Positions 11,481 through 21,864 of a stretch of 64,000 nucleotides of DNA are shown piece by piece (positions within the stretch are counted from its first letter, which is position 1; every line of letters begins with the position of its first letter). The stretch covers positions 20,427,632-20,491,631 of the forward strand of contig OZ010792.1 in NCBI GenBank assembly GCA_963932465.1, written 5' to 3'. The notes below the pieces were generated by a model, which made no database searches, was not told the origin of the DNA, and worked only from the letters and a program-made list of their open reading frames with translations. Source of the DNA: Maratus speciosus (Eukaryota > Arthropoda > Arachnida > Araneae > Salticidae). The position numbers were made by a program, and so were the translations under genes.

Positions 11481-12138
11481 CAGCGCCCCTGAATACTAAG
11501 CCTTTTTTTTTTCCTTTCACTCTAACCGATGACCAGGTCCCTACCTGCTGGGAAGCCCCAGCTGAACGGGCTTGATACCTGGTATCGGGGCGGGTGACCG
11601 CCTAATCGCTGCGTAGCGGCAATAAACCTAACGAGCCCCTAGATCGTATCGGCAGTGCCTATTGCTTAGTTGTGAACGGTGTTCTGTCGGTTGCTTAACA
11701 TTTATATCCTGTTGTTTGGAACCTGCACATTGCTACTCATGTTGATCTCGTAATTTGGAACATTGGTCAGGTAACGAGACCTTCACCTGGAGAGGCACCT
11801 CCAAAGGTATAATTCACAGGTAACTTGGAGGACTTTGCACCCACGACGGATTTTACATGCACCCTGCATACTAAGCCTGAGCACTAACAAAAAAAATGTG
11901 GGCTGCCGAAGGCGGATTTTTTTTCAGCGTCTGTACGGTCCCTTGAACTTCGGTGCCAATAATTTTTTTTTTAGTTTTTTTCCGCTTTATCTTTCTGAGA
12001 TTAAACAAGTGAAAGAAATCTTTTATAAAATACTGGTTTCTAAATTTAAGGGATCGTACATACGTTAAAAAAGAAAAATCCACCTTTGGCAGCCGCTATT
12101 TTGTGTCAGCGCTGAGGCCTAGTATTCAGGGGGTGGTG
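11481..12138. mobile_element. hAT-like MITE split by a SINE
   Basis: The inverted ends are CAGCGCCCCTGAATACTAAGCC (left) and GGCCTAGTATTCAGGGGGTGGTG (right). Inside the right arm, homology continues: GCTGCCAAAGGTGGATTTTTC mirrors GCTGCCGAAGGCGGATTTTTT. The flanks carry AAAAAAT on both sides (11474-11480 and 12139-12145), a 7-8 bp duplication compatible with hAT. The left repeat appears twice because a SINE inserted within it. Without the SINE the element would be about 280 bp. Confidence 0.68.
11503..11861 (-). mobile_element. 5'-truncated tRNA-type SINE (minus strand)
   Basis: The insertion is flanked by near-identical 17-bp duplications, CCCTGAATACTAAGCCT (11487-11503) and CCCTGCATACTAAGCCT (11862-11878). 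It carries a poly-T run at its left edge, a poly-A tail on the minus strand. Its body (CTCGTAATTTGGAACATTGG through TGCACCCACGAC) matches the body of the SINE at 19190-19525, which retains a tRNA-like head that is missing here. The target duplication and A tail indicate LINE-driven retroposition. Confidence 0.72.
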
Positions 12139-12374
12139 AAAAAATATTTATATGACATTTTTAATGGTATGTTATAAAAATGTGCATTTTAGTAAATAAG
12201 CAACACTACTTTTTTTATAATATCTTGTAACTAAGAATGCTTTTAATTATTTCAGAATTTATTTCACACTTTTGATGATAAATAAAATAATCCTTTTCCG
12301 CCTATTTTTATTCAACCAATTAATTTTTAGCTTAGCTTCCTCAAACTCTCTTTAGGCGCCTGTTTCTGTTGCAC

Positions 12375-12830
12375 ACATTGTTCCTCTGCCACCGAAATAC
12401 TCAAGGTCTGAGGACACGAGTTGTGACGTCATCACTAATCGACCGACTTCTCACTAGTGTTGGAATTAACACTGGAAAATTTTGAATAGCAATTTTTCTT
12501 TTACTTTATTTGTGGAATATCTATCATCTTATAAAACAATAATAACTATTTAAACTTACTGGGGAGAATTTGAAATCCTCCAATAAAAAATCAGCCAGAT
12601 GCGGCAACATTGTGGCATTCCGCATCTGACTGAATTTTTATTTAGGGATTCCAAATTCTCACCAGTAAGTTATTATTGTTTTATAAGATTATATATATTC
12701 CACAAATAAAATAACAGAAAACTGCTATTCAAAAATTTCCGTTGTGAATTCCAACACTAGAGAGAAGTCGGTCGATTATGACGTCACAACTCGTATCCTA
12801 TGGCCTTGAGCCTTTCGATAGCAACGATTG
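12375..12830. repeat. Foldback element, about 450 bp palindrome
   Basis: The left arm runs CTCAAGGTCTGAGGACACGAG, TTGTGACGTCAT, AATCGACCGACTTCTC, CTAGTGTTGGAATT and onward. The right arm is its reverse complement and ends TATGGCCTTGAG near 12810. The centre is a tight hairpin, CAGATGCGG-caacattgtggca-TTCCGCATCTG (about 12596-12629). A CTAGTGTTGGAATT pair (about 12457 and 12758) looks like hAT-type inverted repeats, but homology continues past it, so the whole may be a head-to-head duplicated MITE. The transcript would fold into a long hairpin. Confidence 0.85.
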
Positions 12831-12849
12831 TACACGGTACCCACCGGTT

Positions 12850-14041
12850 TGTTTATATGCTTACCTGAATCCATCTAACAAATTTACATCCATGTTATAC
12901 ATCTTACGCACACGTACATCTTATAACGTACACGTATACTTACATACAACAACATTCACTGCATAGATATAATAATACTTTTTGAAAAATATGACACCAA
13001 TGCGGAATTTCCCGTCATCCTGATATTGCTAAATCTAAATGAATCTAATAAGGTAACACAAACGTTGGTGGCATTTAATTTTTATTTCAAATAAATATCG
13101 CATATAGAAGAAAATCAGTAATAGATTATTTTACATTTTATGCAACTCCTATAGTAATAGTCCCTTTCTATAATCGGAGTGCTTGCTTCATAAGTTACAT
13201 GACGTTTTTTGGGCTATTGAAGTTAAAAAGTAACTCTGGCAATTAGAAATATTATTCTTTGCTGTTTGGAAAAAATCCACTCCCCCTTTTAATATAGCGT
13301 GTATATACAAAAGTTGAGATTTTTTTAATTAATTTTTTTCGACAAGAATTTTAAATATTTTTCAAGTTCACAAAAATACAGAAAAGATTATTTTTTCCTA
13401 ATTAAAATGTATGTAAAGAAAAAATTCAACTCAATTGGTTTGAAATAAAAGCTCTGAACAGAAATTATAGAAAATTGCAATTTTATTTTTATAGAAAGTG
13501 TGTGTAAATAAAAATTTTAAATCTTTTTATCTTGATAGAATAATGAACAGTAAAATTTAACAACAAGGAAAAATACATCATTAAAAAATAGTTATTTTTT
13601 TTTCTAAAAATAATGCCTTTCAGATAGTCTAATTTCTAAAACACTGGATTAAATTATTCGTTACATCAAGAAAAGCTGATGCCTGATCTCAAAAAAGTAA
13701 AATGATAAATAAACTTTCAAAATCTTCTGATAACAAATTTTTTCTCGGAAATAATTATTTTTCAGCAAACTATTTTAATAAAAAATCGAATGACAAATAA
13801 AACATTATAGAAGACAATTTTGCTTTCCAGATGTGTAAAATTAATGTTGTTGAAAATTTTAAAATCACATACTAGATCTGAGACGGCGAACGTATGGTGA
13901 CACGCGACAAAATATTTTAGGCGCGGCGTTGATTGAAGTTCTGAAATAAAATAGAATGAAATGAAACAATACTCAAATTTAAACAAATTTCTAATTTTTT
14001 TTCTTTTTTTCTGAAATTAAAGCAATTGAGCTCCTTAAACT

Positions 14042-14075
<34 letters not shown>

Positions 14076-14400
14076 AATATGGGTTTAATAATTTATCAAA
14101 TACATTTTTCTTTTTAATGAATCAAATCCAGAAATTATATTTAATCAAATCAGCCGTTTAATAAACACCTTTCATATTATAGAAACTGGATTTTCTAGAA
14201 ACTAGATCAGTTCCCCTCTATATGAAATTATGTTCAATTCTATGCATAACTTCATACACTTTTCGATGGTACAATAATGAAAATGGCACAAAAATTGCTG
14301 TTGCAATGTCCCCTTCCGGCAGAATATTTTCAAATTCAGAGAGGACCTGCTTGCCATAGCAATAAACATATACATTGAATTTGGTTCAATTCTATGCATA
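12850..14400. other. AT-rich stretch without genes
   Basis: Nothing coding is supported. There is a 30-nt poly-T run at 14044-14073. A GC-richer patch near 13880-13935 (GACGGCGAACGTATGGTGAC, GGCGCGGCGTTG) looks like decayed repeat but has no identifiable boundary. Confidence 0.5.
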
Positions 14401-14409
14401 ACTTTAAAT

Positions 14410-14570
14410 TGAGATGCAGCTTTCAAACAAATTTCATTTAAAAGTGCTTTTTTTCCTATACGACGCGACGGTGTAAAAATTAAAGTTTAGAAGAGATTTG
14501 TACAGCATTATTGAAAAGTTATCGTTTAAATAAAAAAAATTATATATATAGATAGATAGATAAATAAAGT
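14410..14570 (+). mobile_element. Family C terminal fragment
   Basis: It shows TGAGATGCAGCTTTCAAACA, TTTCCTATACGACG with GGTGTAAAAATTAAAG, and a GATA microsatellite end (ATAGATAGATAGATAAATAA), as in the other family C tails. Confidence 0.6.
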
Positions 14571-14669
14571 TTTGAACTGGGGGTGGTTTTGGGTATGTAA
14601 TAGGTGGTATTTTTTACGAAATCTACAGGAAAATGTATGTCAAGAAGAACGAGTCGACTTGTTTCTGTT

Positions 14670-15500
14670 TTTTAACACTTTCCAACAAAGTTGAAAAGTG
14701 TTTATGCATTCGGTTTGTCTGGCCGTCTGTCCGTCAGTCCGTCTGTCTGCCCGTCTGTCCACGCTCTAACTCCCGTAAATATACTCGGATTTTCATACAA
14801 TTGATAAACGTTATTTAGGGTCACCTAAGCATGTTTGGTATTGTATATGAAGTATGTGGGATTAATAGTTCATTTACAGGGAAACTCAAAAGAATTTTAT
14901 TACATTATGGTATATGGGGGAAAATCGTTTCAAATGTATTGAAACTGATATAAATCACTGAATATTTCATACAAGATGATTACGATACATTCATAGCATT
15001 TGTCGTTCATTTTCAGAGACACACAAAAGAAATCGATTACAGTACTGACTTTGAATAATAATGGCTGAAAGTGCGTTTTCAATTTCGGGATGCGCTTTTA
15101 AATTTAATTAATTATTTGCATGTTACTCGTTATATATACATTCGATACCTCATATACAGGACTACACAAAAGTATTCGCATGCCATTCTTCTTATTAGAG
15201 GAAATTGCTGAAGGGGAATTTTCAACTGAAGTATATGCTTTTCTAAAGTGAACTAAATTTTGGCATGCATGTGGTTAATAGATACAAATCTTTATATCAT
15301 ATACAGGGTTGCTGAAAAAATTTGGATAGTGTTTCGATTGCAGACGAGAACAGCTGAAATTGGGTTTTGAAATGTGTTATGCGTTTCCATAGGGTTGAAT
15401 TAGACGTAATATTTTAATTTTTTAAACGGTGCAGTTTTGTTACATGATTCTGAAAGTGTTGGAAAGTGTTTCATAATCTATGCTTGACGCATGATTTTTT
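14670..15500 (-). mobile_element. Family B Helitron-like element, copy 1
   Basis: On the minus strand this ends in the hairpin ACACTTTTCAAC-ttt-GTTGGAAAGTGT (14676-14703), preceded by a CAGA/ACGG microsatellite (14715-14762). The body holds ~165-bp units marked by TTTACAGGGA-ACTCAAAAGAATT on the plus strand. The far edge has ATAATCTATGCTTGACGCAT, as in the other B copies. A TTTTG-rich tract (15508-15551) follows. No transposase is seen. Confidence 0.55.
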
Positions 15501-15517
15501 CTTTCTTGTTTTTTTTT

Positions 15518-15548
<31 letters not shown>

Positions 15549-15784
15549 TTGCTCCAAGGTAAGTAGTTTGTTGTAAATACTCAAACATTTGTATAAGATA
15601 ATGCAAGATGTTACTTTGACTGTAATTTAAAAGTCTTAAATTATGAATATTCACAAATAATGTCAAATACATTCGATGGTAATAAAGATTCTAGAAAGGT
15701 AAGAAAGATTATTAATAATCCAATAAATAACCTATACTTATTTCTTTTACTGAAATTTTCCTTAATACTCGTATTATCGTGGGT
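15501..15784. other. Spacer between family B copies
   Basis: It contains a TTTTG/TTTTTG microsatellite (15508-15551) and AT-rich sequence with no recognised feature. Confidence 0.5.
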
Positions 15785-16165
15785 TTTTTTTTTTTTCATT
15801 TTACTAGTTGTATATAAATTCTATACCTCATATACAGGGCTGCACAAAAGAATTCTCGTGCCATTCTCCTTATTAGCGGAAATTGCTGCAGGGGAAATTT
15901 CAGCTAATGTATATATTTCTCAACTGAACTAAATTTTTGCATGCATGTAGTTAATACGTACAAATATACAGGGTAGCTCAAAGAATTTGGATAGTGTTTC
16001 GATTGTAGATGGGAACAGCTGAAATTGGGTTTTCAAGTGTGTTATGCATTTCCATAGAGTTGAATTAGACATAATACTTTATCTTATTAAACGGTGCAGT
16101 TTTGTTGCATTATTCTGAATGTGTTGGATTTTCATAATCTATGCTTGAAGCATGATTTTTTCTTT
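15785..16165 (-). mobile_element. Family B partial copy
   Basis: The plus-strand string ATACCTCATATACAGGGCTG, then CACAAAAGAATTCTCGTGCC, AATTTGGATAGTGTTTCGAT and AATCTATGCTTGAAGCATGA parallels 15150-15495 closely. This is a shorter second copy lacking the terminal hairpin and microsatellite. Confidence 0.65.
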
Positions 16166-16589
16166 CTTGTTGATTGTACAATGGCAACACACGGACTGGC
16201 AGACAGACATTTTGTATAAACATGTTTTTCGGAGTCTCTGATGACTAAAACGTGTAAATCAGTCGAAAACCGGAAGTCAAAATGTATTTCGATTACAGTA
16301 ATTTCTTCTATTATAGATAAATAAAAGTAAAAATATGTTTAACATTTTTATATCTAGGAATTCGAGTTTTAGGAATTTATCTCGATTAAATTTAGAAGCC
16401 CATATTGACATCTTTTTCAGCGAGGCAAAGGTCGCATAAACAAATCAATATAACACATGCATTTTGAGAGAATCTATAGAGATTTTGGCTAGAGGTAGGA
16501 ACACATGTAATGATGCATTATCATGCTTTATACCGAACATTTGGTTTGGTCTATTTGGGGTTAATGGAGTATTTGGCTTGGGATGATCT

Positions 16590-16830
16590 ACGTCGCTCCA
16601 TGGACTCATCCGTCCTCTCCCCCCCCCCCCTCTTTTTTCCAGTATTGGTTTCGCCCTGCATTATTTAAACCGGTGTGCATTCTGCAGGTATTCTTCTCAT
16701 TTTCACCTTATTGATGATGACCATGGCTTGGTCGAAAGCGCTCGGGAAATTTCATTTTTAACATCTGAATATTGGATTTAATGTTTAAAACCTTTTAATT
16801 GTTTTTACACCTATTTTAATAATAAAGCTG
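16590..16830 (+). mobile_element. Penelope-like 3' remnant (candidate)
   Basis: A short block contains a degenerate hammerhead-ribozyme-like core (16711-16743), then TTTTTACACCTATTTTAATA and AATAAAGC. Penelope-like retroelements are known to carry hammerhead motifs in their long terminal repeats. No reverse transcriptase or GIY-YIG endonuclease sequence is visible, so only a terminal remnant would be present. The call depends on the ribozyme motif. Confidence 0.35.
16711..16743 (+). ncRNA. Degenerate hammerhead-ribozyme-like core
   Basis: The motif is TTGATGA, then stem II (GACCA-tggct-TGGTC overlapping as GACCA...TGGTC), then GAAA, then GCGCTC. Hammerheads need CUGANGA, stem II and GAAA. 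Here the first C is T, which probably abolishes activity. The tiny stem III, A-G-cg-C-T before C, is a compensatory version of A-C-gc-G-T in the copy at 50706. That covariation supports shared structure. Catalysis is not claimed. Confidence 0.4.
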
Positions 16831-16839
16831 TGAATCATT

Positions 16840-17270
16840 TAATGTATTCATGTTTTAATTTAATGTAGTAAGGTGAATTTGGCGTTCTCTTGCATATAAA
16901 TTTCTGTATATTTAATCCTTTTTCAAGTTAAAATAATATTTTTATGACTTGATAAAGCCGGAAGGCCAGCATGGCATACAAATTTAAAGAATATGTGGAG
17001 AATATCGAAAAAAAAGAATCTTCAGGCGATCTTAGCATAAATGCCAATGATGAAATAATGACTTGGCATAAAATTTGCCAGTTTAACAATTTCCTCCTTT
17101 ACTTTGCCTGCAAGTCATTGTTTTCGGAAATGAAAGTTATGAAACACAAATGCAAACCATTTGTCAAATGATTCAGTTTATTTGTTACTATAATTATTAC
17201 ATTGCAATACATATATGATACCCGCTAATTTTTTAATCTTAATAAACAAAAGTTCAAGTAATTTTGCTCA
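16840..17270. other. Unassigned stretch
   Basis: An ATG-started frame (16971-17171, 66 residues beginning MAYKFKEYVENIEKK) is the only coding-like feature. It has no recognisable domain, no splice context and no upstream promoter signal that I can defend, so I leave it uncalled. Confidence 0.3.
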
Positions 17271-17870
17271 CTTTTTAACACTTTTCAACATAGTTGAAAA
17301 GTGTTTAGGAATTCGGTTTGTCAGTCTGTCTGTCCGTGCTCTAACTGGCGTAAATAATGTCCAATTGCCATGAAATTTACATATGTTATTGGGGTTTACT
17401 ATGGCATGTTCAGTATTGAAAATGAAGTGTGTAGCATTTTCGGTTCATCTACAGGGACACTCAAAAGAATTCTATTACATTACGGTCTATGGAGAAAAAT
17501 CGTTTACGGTGTATTTTAATGATATTACACTATTTTAAGCATACTGATACAGATCACTGATGTGTGCTACAACGTTCTTATTACAGAATAGGGTGTGCAT
17601 AGAATTTATCGTTCATTTACAGGGACACACAAAAGAATTTGGCTACAGAAGAAAATCGACAATAATTGAACTATTGAAACCTGCGAACAATAATTGTTGG
17701 AAGTGCGTTTTCAGTTGTGGTATGCGTTTTTAAATTTAATTATTATGTATTATTACTTGGTGTCTATGAATTGCATAGATCATATGTACAGGCCGTACAA
17801 AAGTTCTCAACAAGAACCGGAACGATATTTCAAAATTATTGTCGACTAATTTTTTTTTTTTTTTTAAGTA

Positions 17871-18343
17871 CAGAAAAGTCCCGATTATCCGAATCCCACT
17901 TGACCGAGTTTCGGCTTTAACCGAGTTATTTTCTTCTGATGGATCGATGGCCTCTATTATGATGAAACACCCATTATAAATGAAGTTTTAGGTGAAGATG
18001 AAAGAGCAACTTTTTACGGCTGCTCTTTCATCTTCACTTAACAGTTCATTTATAATGTATGTTTCATCATAATGGAAGCCATCGGTCCATCAGAAGAAAA
18101 TGATCCATTCCAAAGGTATAAGTTCGATTGAAAAAAACAATTTCATTCCCGGTATTTCTTAAAAGTAACGGAAATGTACATCAAAGAGATGTTACTAGTA
18201 CCATAAAAAGGATTGAATTAAGTGAAAATTTATATTTTATCTCTTTAGTGTGTGACGATTTGTGTAAATTCGGTTTATACGAGTTTTTTCCTTATCCGAG
18301 GTGAGCTTGGTCCCTATTAACTCGGATAATCGGGACTTTACTC
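17871..18343. mobile_element. pogo/Tigger-type MITE (473 bp)
   Basis: The ends are CAGAAAAGTCCCGATTATCC and GGATAATCGGGACTTTACTC, flanked by TA on each side (17869-17870 and 18344-18345), the Tc1/mariner/pogo target. Known Tigger/pogo inverted repeats read CAGTRAAGTCCC-like. The interior has a palindrome, TTCTTCTGATGGATC to GGTCCATCAGAAGAA (about 17932-18103). A related partial copy lies at 25197-25345. No intact transposase remains. Confidence 0.75.
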
Positions 18344-18477
18344 TATAGCAAATTTATATTTAACCGTAGAAAAACCAATTTAAAAAAATGCATTCAAGAT
18401 TTTAAATAATTAGAAAAAAAACATTACAGACAGCATAGAAGCTATATCTATGAAACTGTAATAATATTTTTTAATAA

Positions 18478-18588
18478 TTCCACGAACCGGAACACTATTT
18501 TTCATACTTTCACGAACCGGAACATATTTGACACAATTTCACGAACCGGAACATCGTTCCGGTTTGCTCCGGTACATTTCGGGGCCTG
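18478..18588 (-). mobile_element. hAT-like terminal segment with subterminal repeats
   Basis: The minus strand begins CAGGCCCCGAAATGTACCGG, which fits hAT inverted repeats. It is followed by the inverted pair CCGGAACGATGTTCCGG and then three direct CACGAACCGGAACA motifs (plus strand about 18481, 18511, 18540) about 30 bp apart. AACCGGAACG at about 17816 may be debris of the other end. Repeated subterminal motifs are typical transposase-binding sites. Confidence 0.5.
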
Positions 18589-19189
18589 AGTTTAATTGAA
18601 CTAACTTATGGCATACTATGTAGTGTACACATATATCCATAGGTCCATACATACATATTCATCCCATGTAAGGCTGCACAAAGAAATCGTACATTTTCTT
18701 GACTATTCATGGTAATAGCAGAAATTTAAATTACAAAATACGTTATGATTATGCGTTTTCCAAATTGTTCATTTAGACAATTATTTCTTTCACCTTAGTA
18801 AACAGTGAAATTCTGTTATAATGTTGAGAATGTGTTGGAAAGTTTTTCATAATCTATGCTGCACGCATGATTTTTCGTTCTTCATTTTTGTAGTTGTTGT
18901 TGTTGTTGTTGTTTTGAACAGGGTTTGATGGCACGTCCTGGTCACATAAAAGAAATTTCGAAAAAAATTGACTCTCGGGTATGAAGAGGTTTCGCTGTCC
19001 TCGCATTCGATGAACAAAACAACAACAGTTATTGAATCGAGTTTTCAACACTTTAGAACACAGTTGAGAAGTTTTTACAAATTTGGTTTCTAATTCTGTC
19101 TGTATGCTTGTCTGCCCGTGCTGTAACTCTCGTACATATACTCATATTGTCATGATTTTTTTATGTTATTCATGTTTCCTTTGGGTCTT

Positions 19190-19525
19190 TTTTTTTTTTT
19201 ACGGCGGACACTTGGCAACTAGACCATTCGGCACAAGAGGGCCGGAAGTGATGGCTTGATTAGGAGCACCCGAAGGGATGGCCTTTGCTACTCGATTTGA
19301 TCCTGTAATTTAGAAGCTTGATCAAGTAACGATGCCTTCATCTGACTAGGCACCTTCAGAGGTGTAACTCATAGGGAACTTCGAGGAGTTTGCACGCACG
19401 ACCGATTTTCATGCACCAGACGTCATTAACATGGATGGTGGATTTTTAGCTGGCGACGAGCCTCGAACTCGCGACCTAACGGCTACGAGTCCGATGCTCT
19501 GCCACTGGGCCACCGATGCCCTACT
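19190..19525 (-). mobile_element. tRNA-derived SINE (minus strand)
   Basis: On the minus strand a tRNA-like head comes first, with A box TGGCCCAGTGGC (plus 19501-19512) and B box GCGAGTTCGAGGC (plus 19460-19472). The body shared with 11720-11861 follows, then a T run on the plus strand (19188-19200) as poly-A tail. Boxes A and B at tRNA spacing are the internal RNA polymerase III promoter of SINEs. I could not define the target duplication. Confidence 0.75.
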
Positions 19526-19577
19526 ATCGAATGTTCGATATTGAAAATGAAGAAGGTAGAAATTATACCTCGCTTAA

Positions 19578-20116
19578 CCTCTTCGGTCCCTGGGTCCCCA
19601 AACGGGGACCTCTGTTCTTTTGCTTATAAAAACTAAAATGTCCGATTTTTTTTATATTTCCACATCACTTCTTAATAGCTGAACGTTTTTTGCGTTCAAA
19701 GCAACCGAATAAATGGCAGCATCTAAGCTGATTCCCGCATAAAATAAATGTTATTTTCATCTGAGTTTGCAAAATGCCTAAATATGCCCAAAAGAGAGTA
19801 TGACCAAGAAAGTGAGAAATTTTCATAAGGATTTAACTTAAATCTTTTTCAATAAACAATTTTGAGCATTTGTGGATTATTTACTTGTTTAAAGCACTTA
19901 AATTTGTGATTGCGTTAATTTAGGTTAATGGCTATTAAATTAACGTTTTTAAGGGGAGTTGTAGTTTTATATCCCTATTTTTTAACCTAAATTACTAAGC
20001 GCGTAAAGGATCAATTTCAGAAAAGATATTTTTTTGTCATTTACGATGTCATTTTGTTTCAAAAAACCAAAAGAATAAGCATTTGTATTATTATTTTAGC
20101 TTCGGAACTGAAGAGG
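19578..20116. mobile_element. TTAA-type MITE, piggyBac-like (539 bp)
   Basis: The left side is TTAA (19574-19577), then CCTCTTCGGTCCCTGGGTCC. The right end, read inward on the minus strand, is CCTCTTCAGTTCCGAAGC, next to ATAA where TTAA is expected, so the right target copy carries one change. A hairpin, GGGTCCCC-aaa-CGGGGACC, lies at about 19590-19611. The interior is AT-rich and non-coding. Confidence 0.62.
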
Positions 20117-20129
20117 ATAAAGGTGTTGG

Positions 20130-20400
20130 TGTTATTTATGACGGCCAATTATCTACACCAGGGATATAGGATGGAAGGGGAATGGTCTCCGTGGGAGTCT
20201 TTCTGAGGGTACCTAACCCGTATATACTACTAGGGTATCCAAGGAGGATACCAACTAGGATATCCAAGGTTCGAAGAAAACCACGGAAAACTCCGAACGA
20301 TTAGGTGGACGGGCGCGATTGGGTTCGAACCCAGCACCTCCTGTCTACCAGCTTTGAGAACAGAACCTCTCGGCCACTGGTAGATCCCTCGCTTACAGGA
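20130..20400 (-). mobile_element. tRNA-derived SINE, second family
   Basis: The minus-strand head has A box TGGCCGAGAGG (plus 20367-20377) and B box GGGTTCGAACCC (plus 20321-20332), with an extra arm between them. A box TGGCCGAGAGG and a long variable region recall tRNA-Ser or tRNA-Leu. The downstream body contains repeated GGATATCC-TAG/GGATACCC motifs. It is not a functional tRNA gene: the acceptor stem does not close and the body continues far beyond the tRNA length. Confidence 0.68.
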
Positions 20401-20769
20401 GCACACAAGATGATTCCGTTATGGTGTATGGAGAAAAAACGTTTCCTATGCATTTTAAGGATGTTGCAACATTTCAAACATAATGAAATTTATATGCACC
20501 ACTGAAATGCACTACAACATGTTTTCTGTAAATCAAGGGGTGCGTAGCATTTATCTTCATTTACAGAGAGGCATAAAAGTATTAAGCTACGGAAAGGACT
20601 GCGGTCGGTTTCATTGTATGATAAAATAAATTTCTTAATAATATTCTGTTAATGCTGAAAGTGTTTCATAATGTATGTCTAATGCATAATTTTTCATTCT
20701 TGTTTTTCTTTCATTTGTTGTTGACTTTGTCAATGAAAATTATAATTTCTTATGCATCCATTTTAATAT

Positions 20770-20905
20770 AAATAGGTGTTCGGGGGGGGGGGGGGGGGCT
20801 TAGCCCCCGATATGCTTATTCGTTCAAGCAACAATTAAAATGTCGTCACTAAAAAATAACGTTACGTTACATAAGTCAGCCGTAAAATGAAGAAGATGTA
20901 TCATT
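20770..20905 (-). mobile_element. Family G repeat with G-run hairpin
   Basis: The minus strand reads AATGATACATCTTC, TTTTACGGCTGACTTATGTA, ACGTAACGTTATTTTTTAG and then GCATATCGGGGGCTAAGCCC. A copy in plus orientation lies at 47640-47760 (AATGATACATCTGCTTCG, ACGGCCGGCTTATGTAACG, GCATATCG). The end is GGGGGCTAAGCCCCC, a hairpin, next to an 18-nt G run. Confidence 0.6.
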
Positions 20906-21394
20906 GTAAGGTTAAATACTTATAATATCTATTGCAGCCCGATTACGGAAGATTAACCCATTTGCACTTAAAACACTATACATAGTTCATGATTTGTGTC
21001 CGAGTAAAATTACCTAATGAAATTAAAATTTCATGAATTAATGCATAAAATAATATAAATAAAGCACAAAATTAACAGATACGTAATCGAACTACGCGCT
21101 TAAATACTGAAATAATCAGAATCAAAATTCCTTCCATAAATAGTGAAATACTTGGCTTTTTTTTTCTTTGGTTTTTAATTCCTGGCATAAACAAAAGTTC
21201 CCTGTTTATAAAATTTCAAAATTTTATTTGAATACATAATTGATATTTTTTCATATAAAAATGCTTTATGATGTTGTACATAGTTAATATAAAATAATAT
21301 ATAAAATGTAAAAAAATATGTTAGTTTTGAATTAAAAATGATTTTCACTTATGTTTGTGCAGCGTTAAGCCCGTGTTGGATATCCTAATGTTAA

Positions 21395-21633
21395 CCCTTT
21401 AATTCCCATGCTAAAATGTGTTCTAGAAACTCCGTAATTCAAAGAATCTGAATTCATACTAGAAAAATTTAACTATAGATTTCGCTTTATTTAATTGCGA
21501 AATGTCTGTTATAAAATAAAGCCAATGTTGCAATTTTAAATTTCTGGTACAAATTTGGAATATCCGAATTAAAAAATCTATTAAATTATAAATACTGGTG
21601 GTAGCATATGCTACCATATGGGCATTAGAGGTG
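21395..21633. mobile_element. TTAA-flanked MITE 1 (239 bp)
   Basis: It is bounded by TTAA at 21391-21394 and 21634-21637. The inverted ends are CCCTTTAATTCCCAT and, from the right, CACCTCTAATGCCCAT, with a few mismatches. A perfect palindrome, GGTAGCATATGCTACC, lies inside the right end (21600-21615). The TTAA target points to piggyBac or another TTAA-specific superfamily. Confidence 0.6.
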
Positions 21634-21637
21634 TTAA

Positions 21638-21864
21638 CCACTTAACTGAATTGCCCGTATGCCGTACGGGCAAGAAGAGTTTGCTTGATCCATCAATTAA
21701 AGCTTCTTGATACCACTAATTTTTTTAAAATACAATTTGATACTATTTTATGACAGAAATTTTTAGACTAAATATTACGAATATTTTAGTTTAAAAAAAG
21801 TGGTGTTTATCCCATATTTTCGATTTATTATGTATATAAAAAAAAAAAAGAATCACTTAAGTGG
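21638..21864. mobile_element. TTAA-flanked MITE 2 (227 bp)
   Basis: Its TTAA duplications are at 21634-21637, shared with MITE 1, and 21865-21868. The inverted ends are CCACTTAACTGAATT and, from the right, CCACTTAAGTGATTC. A hairpin, GCCCGTATG-CCGTACGGGC, lies near the left end (21652-21671). It is AT-rich and non-coding. Confidence 0.75.

Larger units (their letters stand above)
17276..18890 (-). mobile_element. Family B copy with nested insertions
   Basis: On the minus strand it ends in a near-perfect hairpin (plus AACACTTTTCAAC-ata-GTTGAAAAGTGTT, 17279-17307), with a CAGA microsatellite just inside (17319-17336). Units are marked by TACAGGGACACTCAAAAGAA (17451 on) and TACAGGGACACACAAAAGAA (17618 on). 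The far edge is ATAATCTATGCTGCACGCAT near 18850. The interior is interrupted by a hAT-like segment (about 17810-18588) that itself contains a pogo MITE (17871-18343). Confidence 0.55.
19045..20705 (-). mobile_element. Family B copy with three insertions
   Basis: The diverged terminal hairpin segment (TTTTCAACACTTTAGAACAC) is at 19042 and the microsatellite trace (CTGTCTGTATGCTTGTCTGCC) near 19097. Unit motifs are seen at 20395-20420 (TTACAGGAGCACACAAGATG), 20560-20580 and the far edge ATAATGTATGTCTAATGCAT (20669 on). Two tRNA-derived SINEs and one TTAA element sit inside it. The density of insertions suggests an old, tolerated landing site. Confidence 0.5.

Noticed and set aside
14715..14762. 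GTCTGTC tract as an independent microsatellite
   Set aside because: It occupies the same place in every family B tail, so it is part of the element.
20305..20400. Functional tRNA-Ser or tRNA-Leu gene
   Set aside because: A and B boxes are present, but the acceptor stem does not pair and the repeat body continues past the tRNA.
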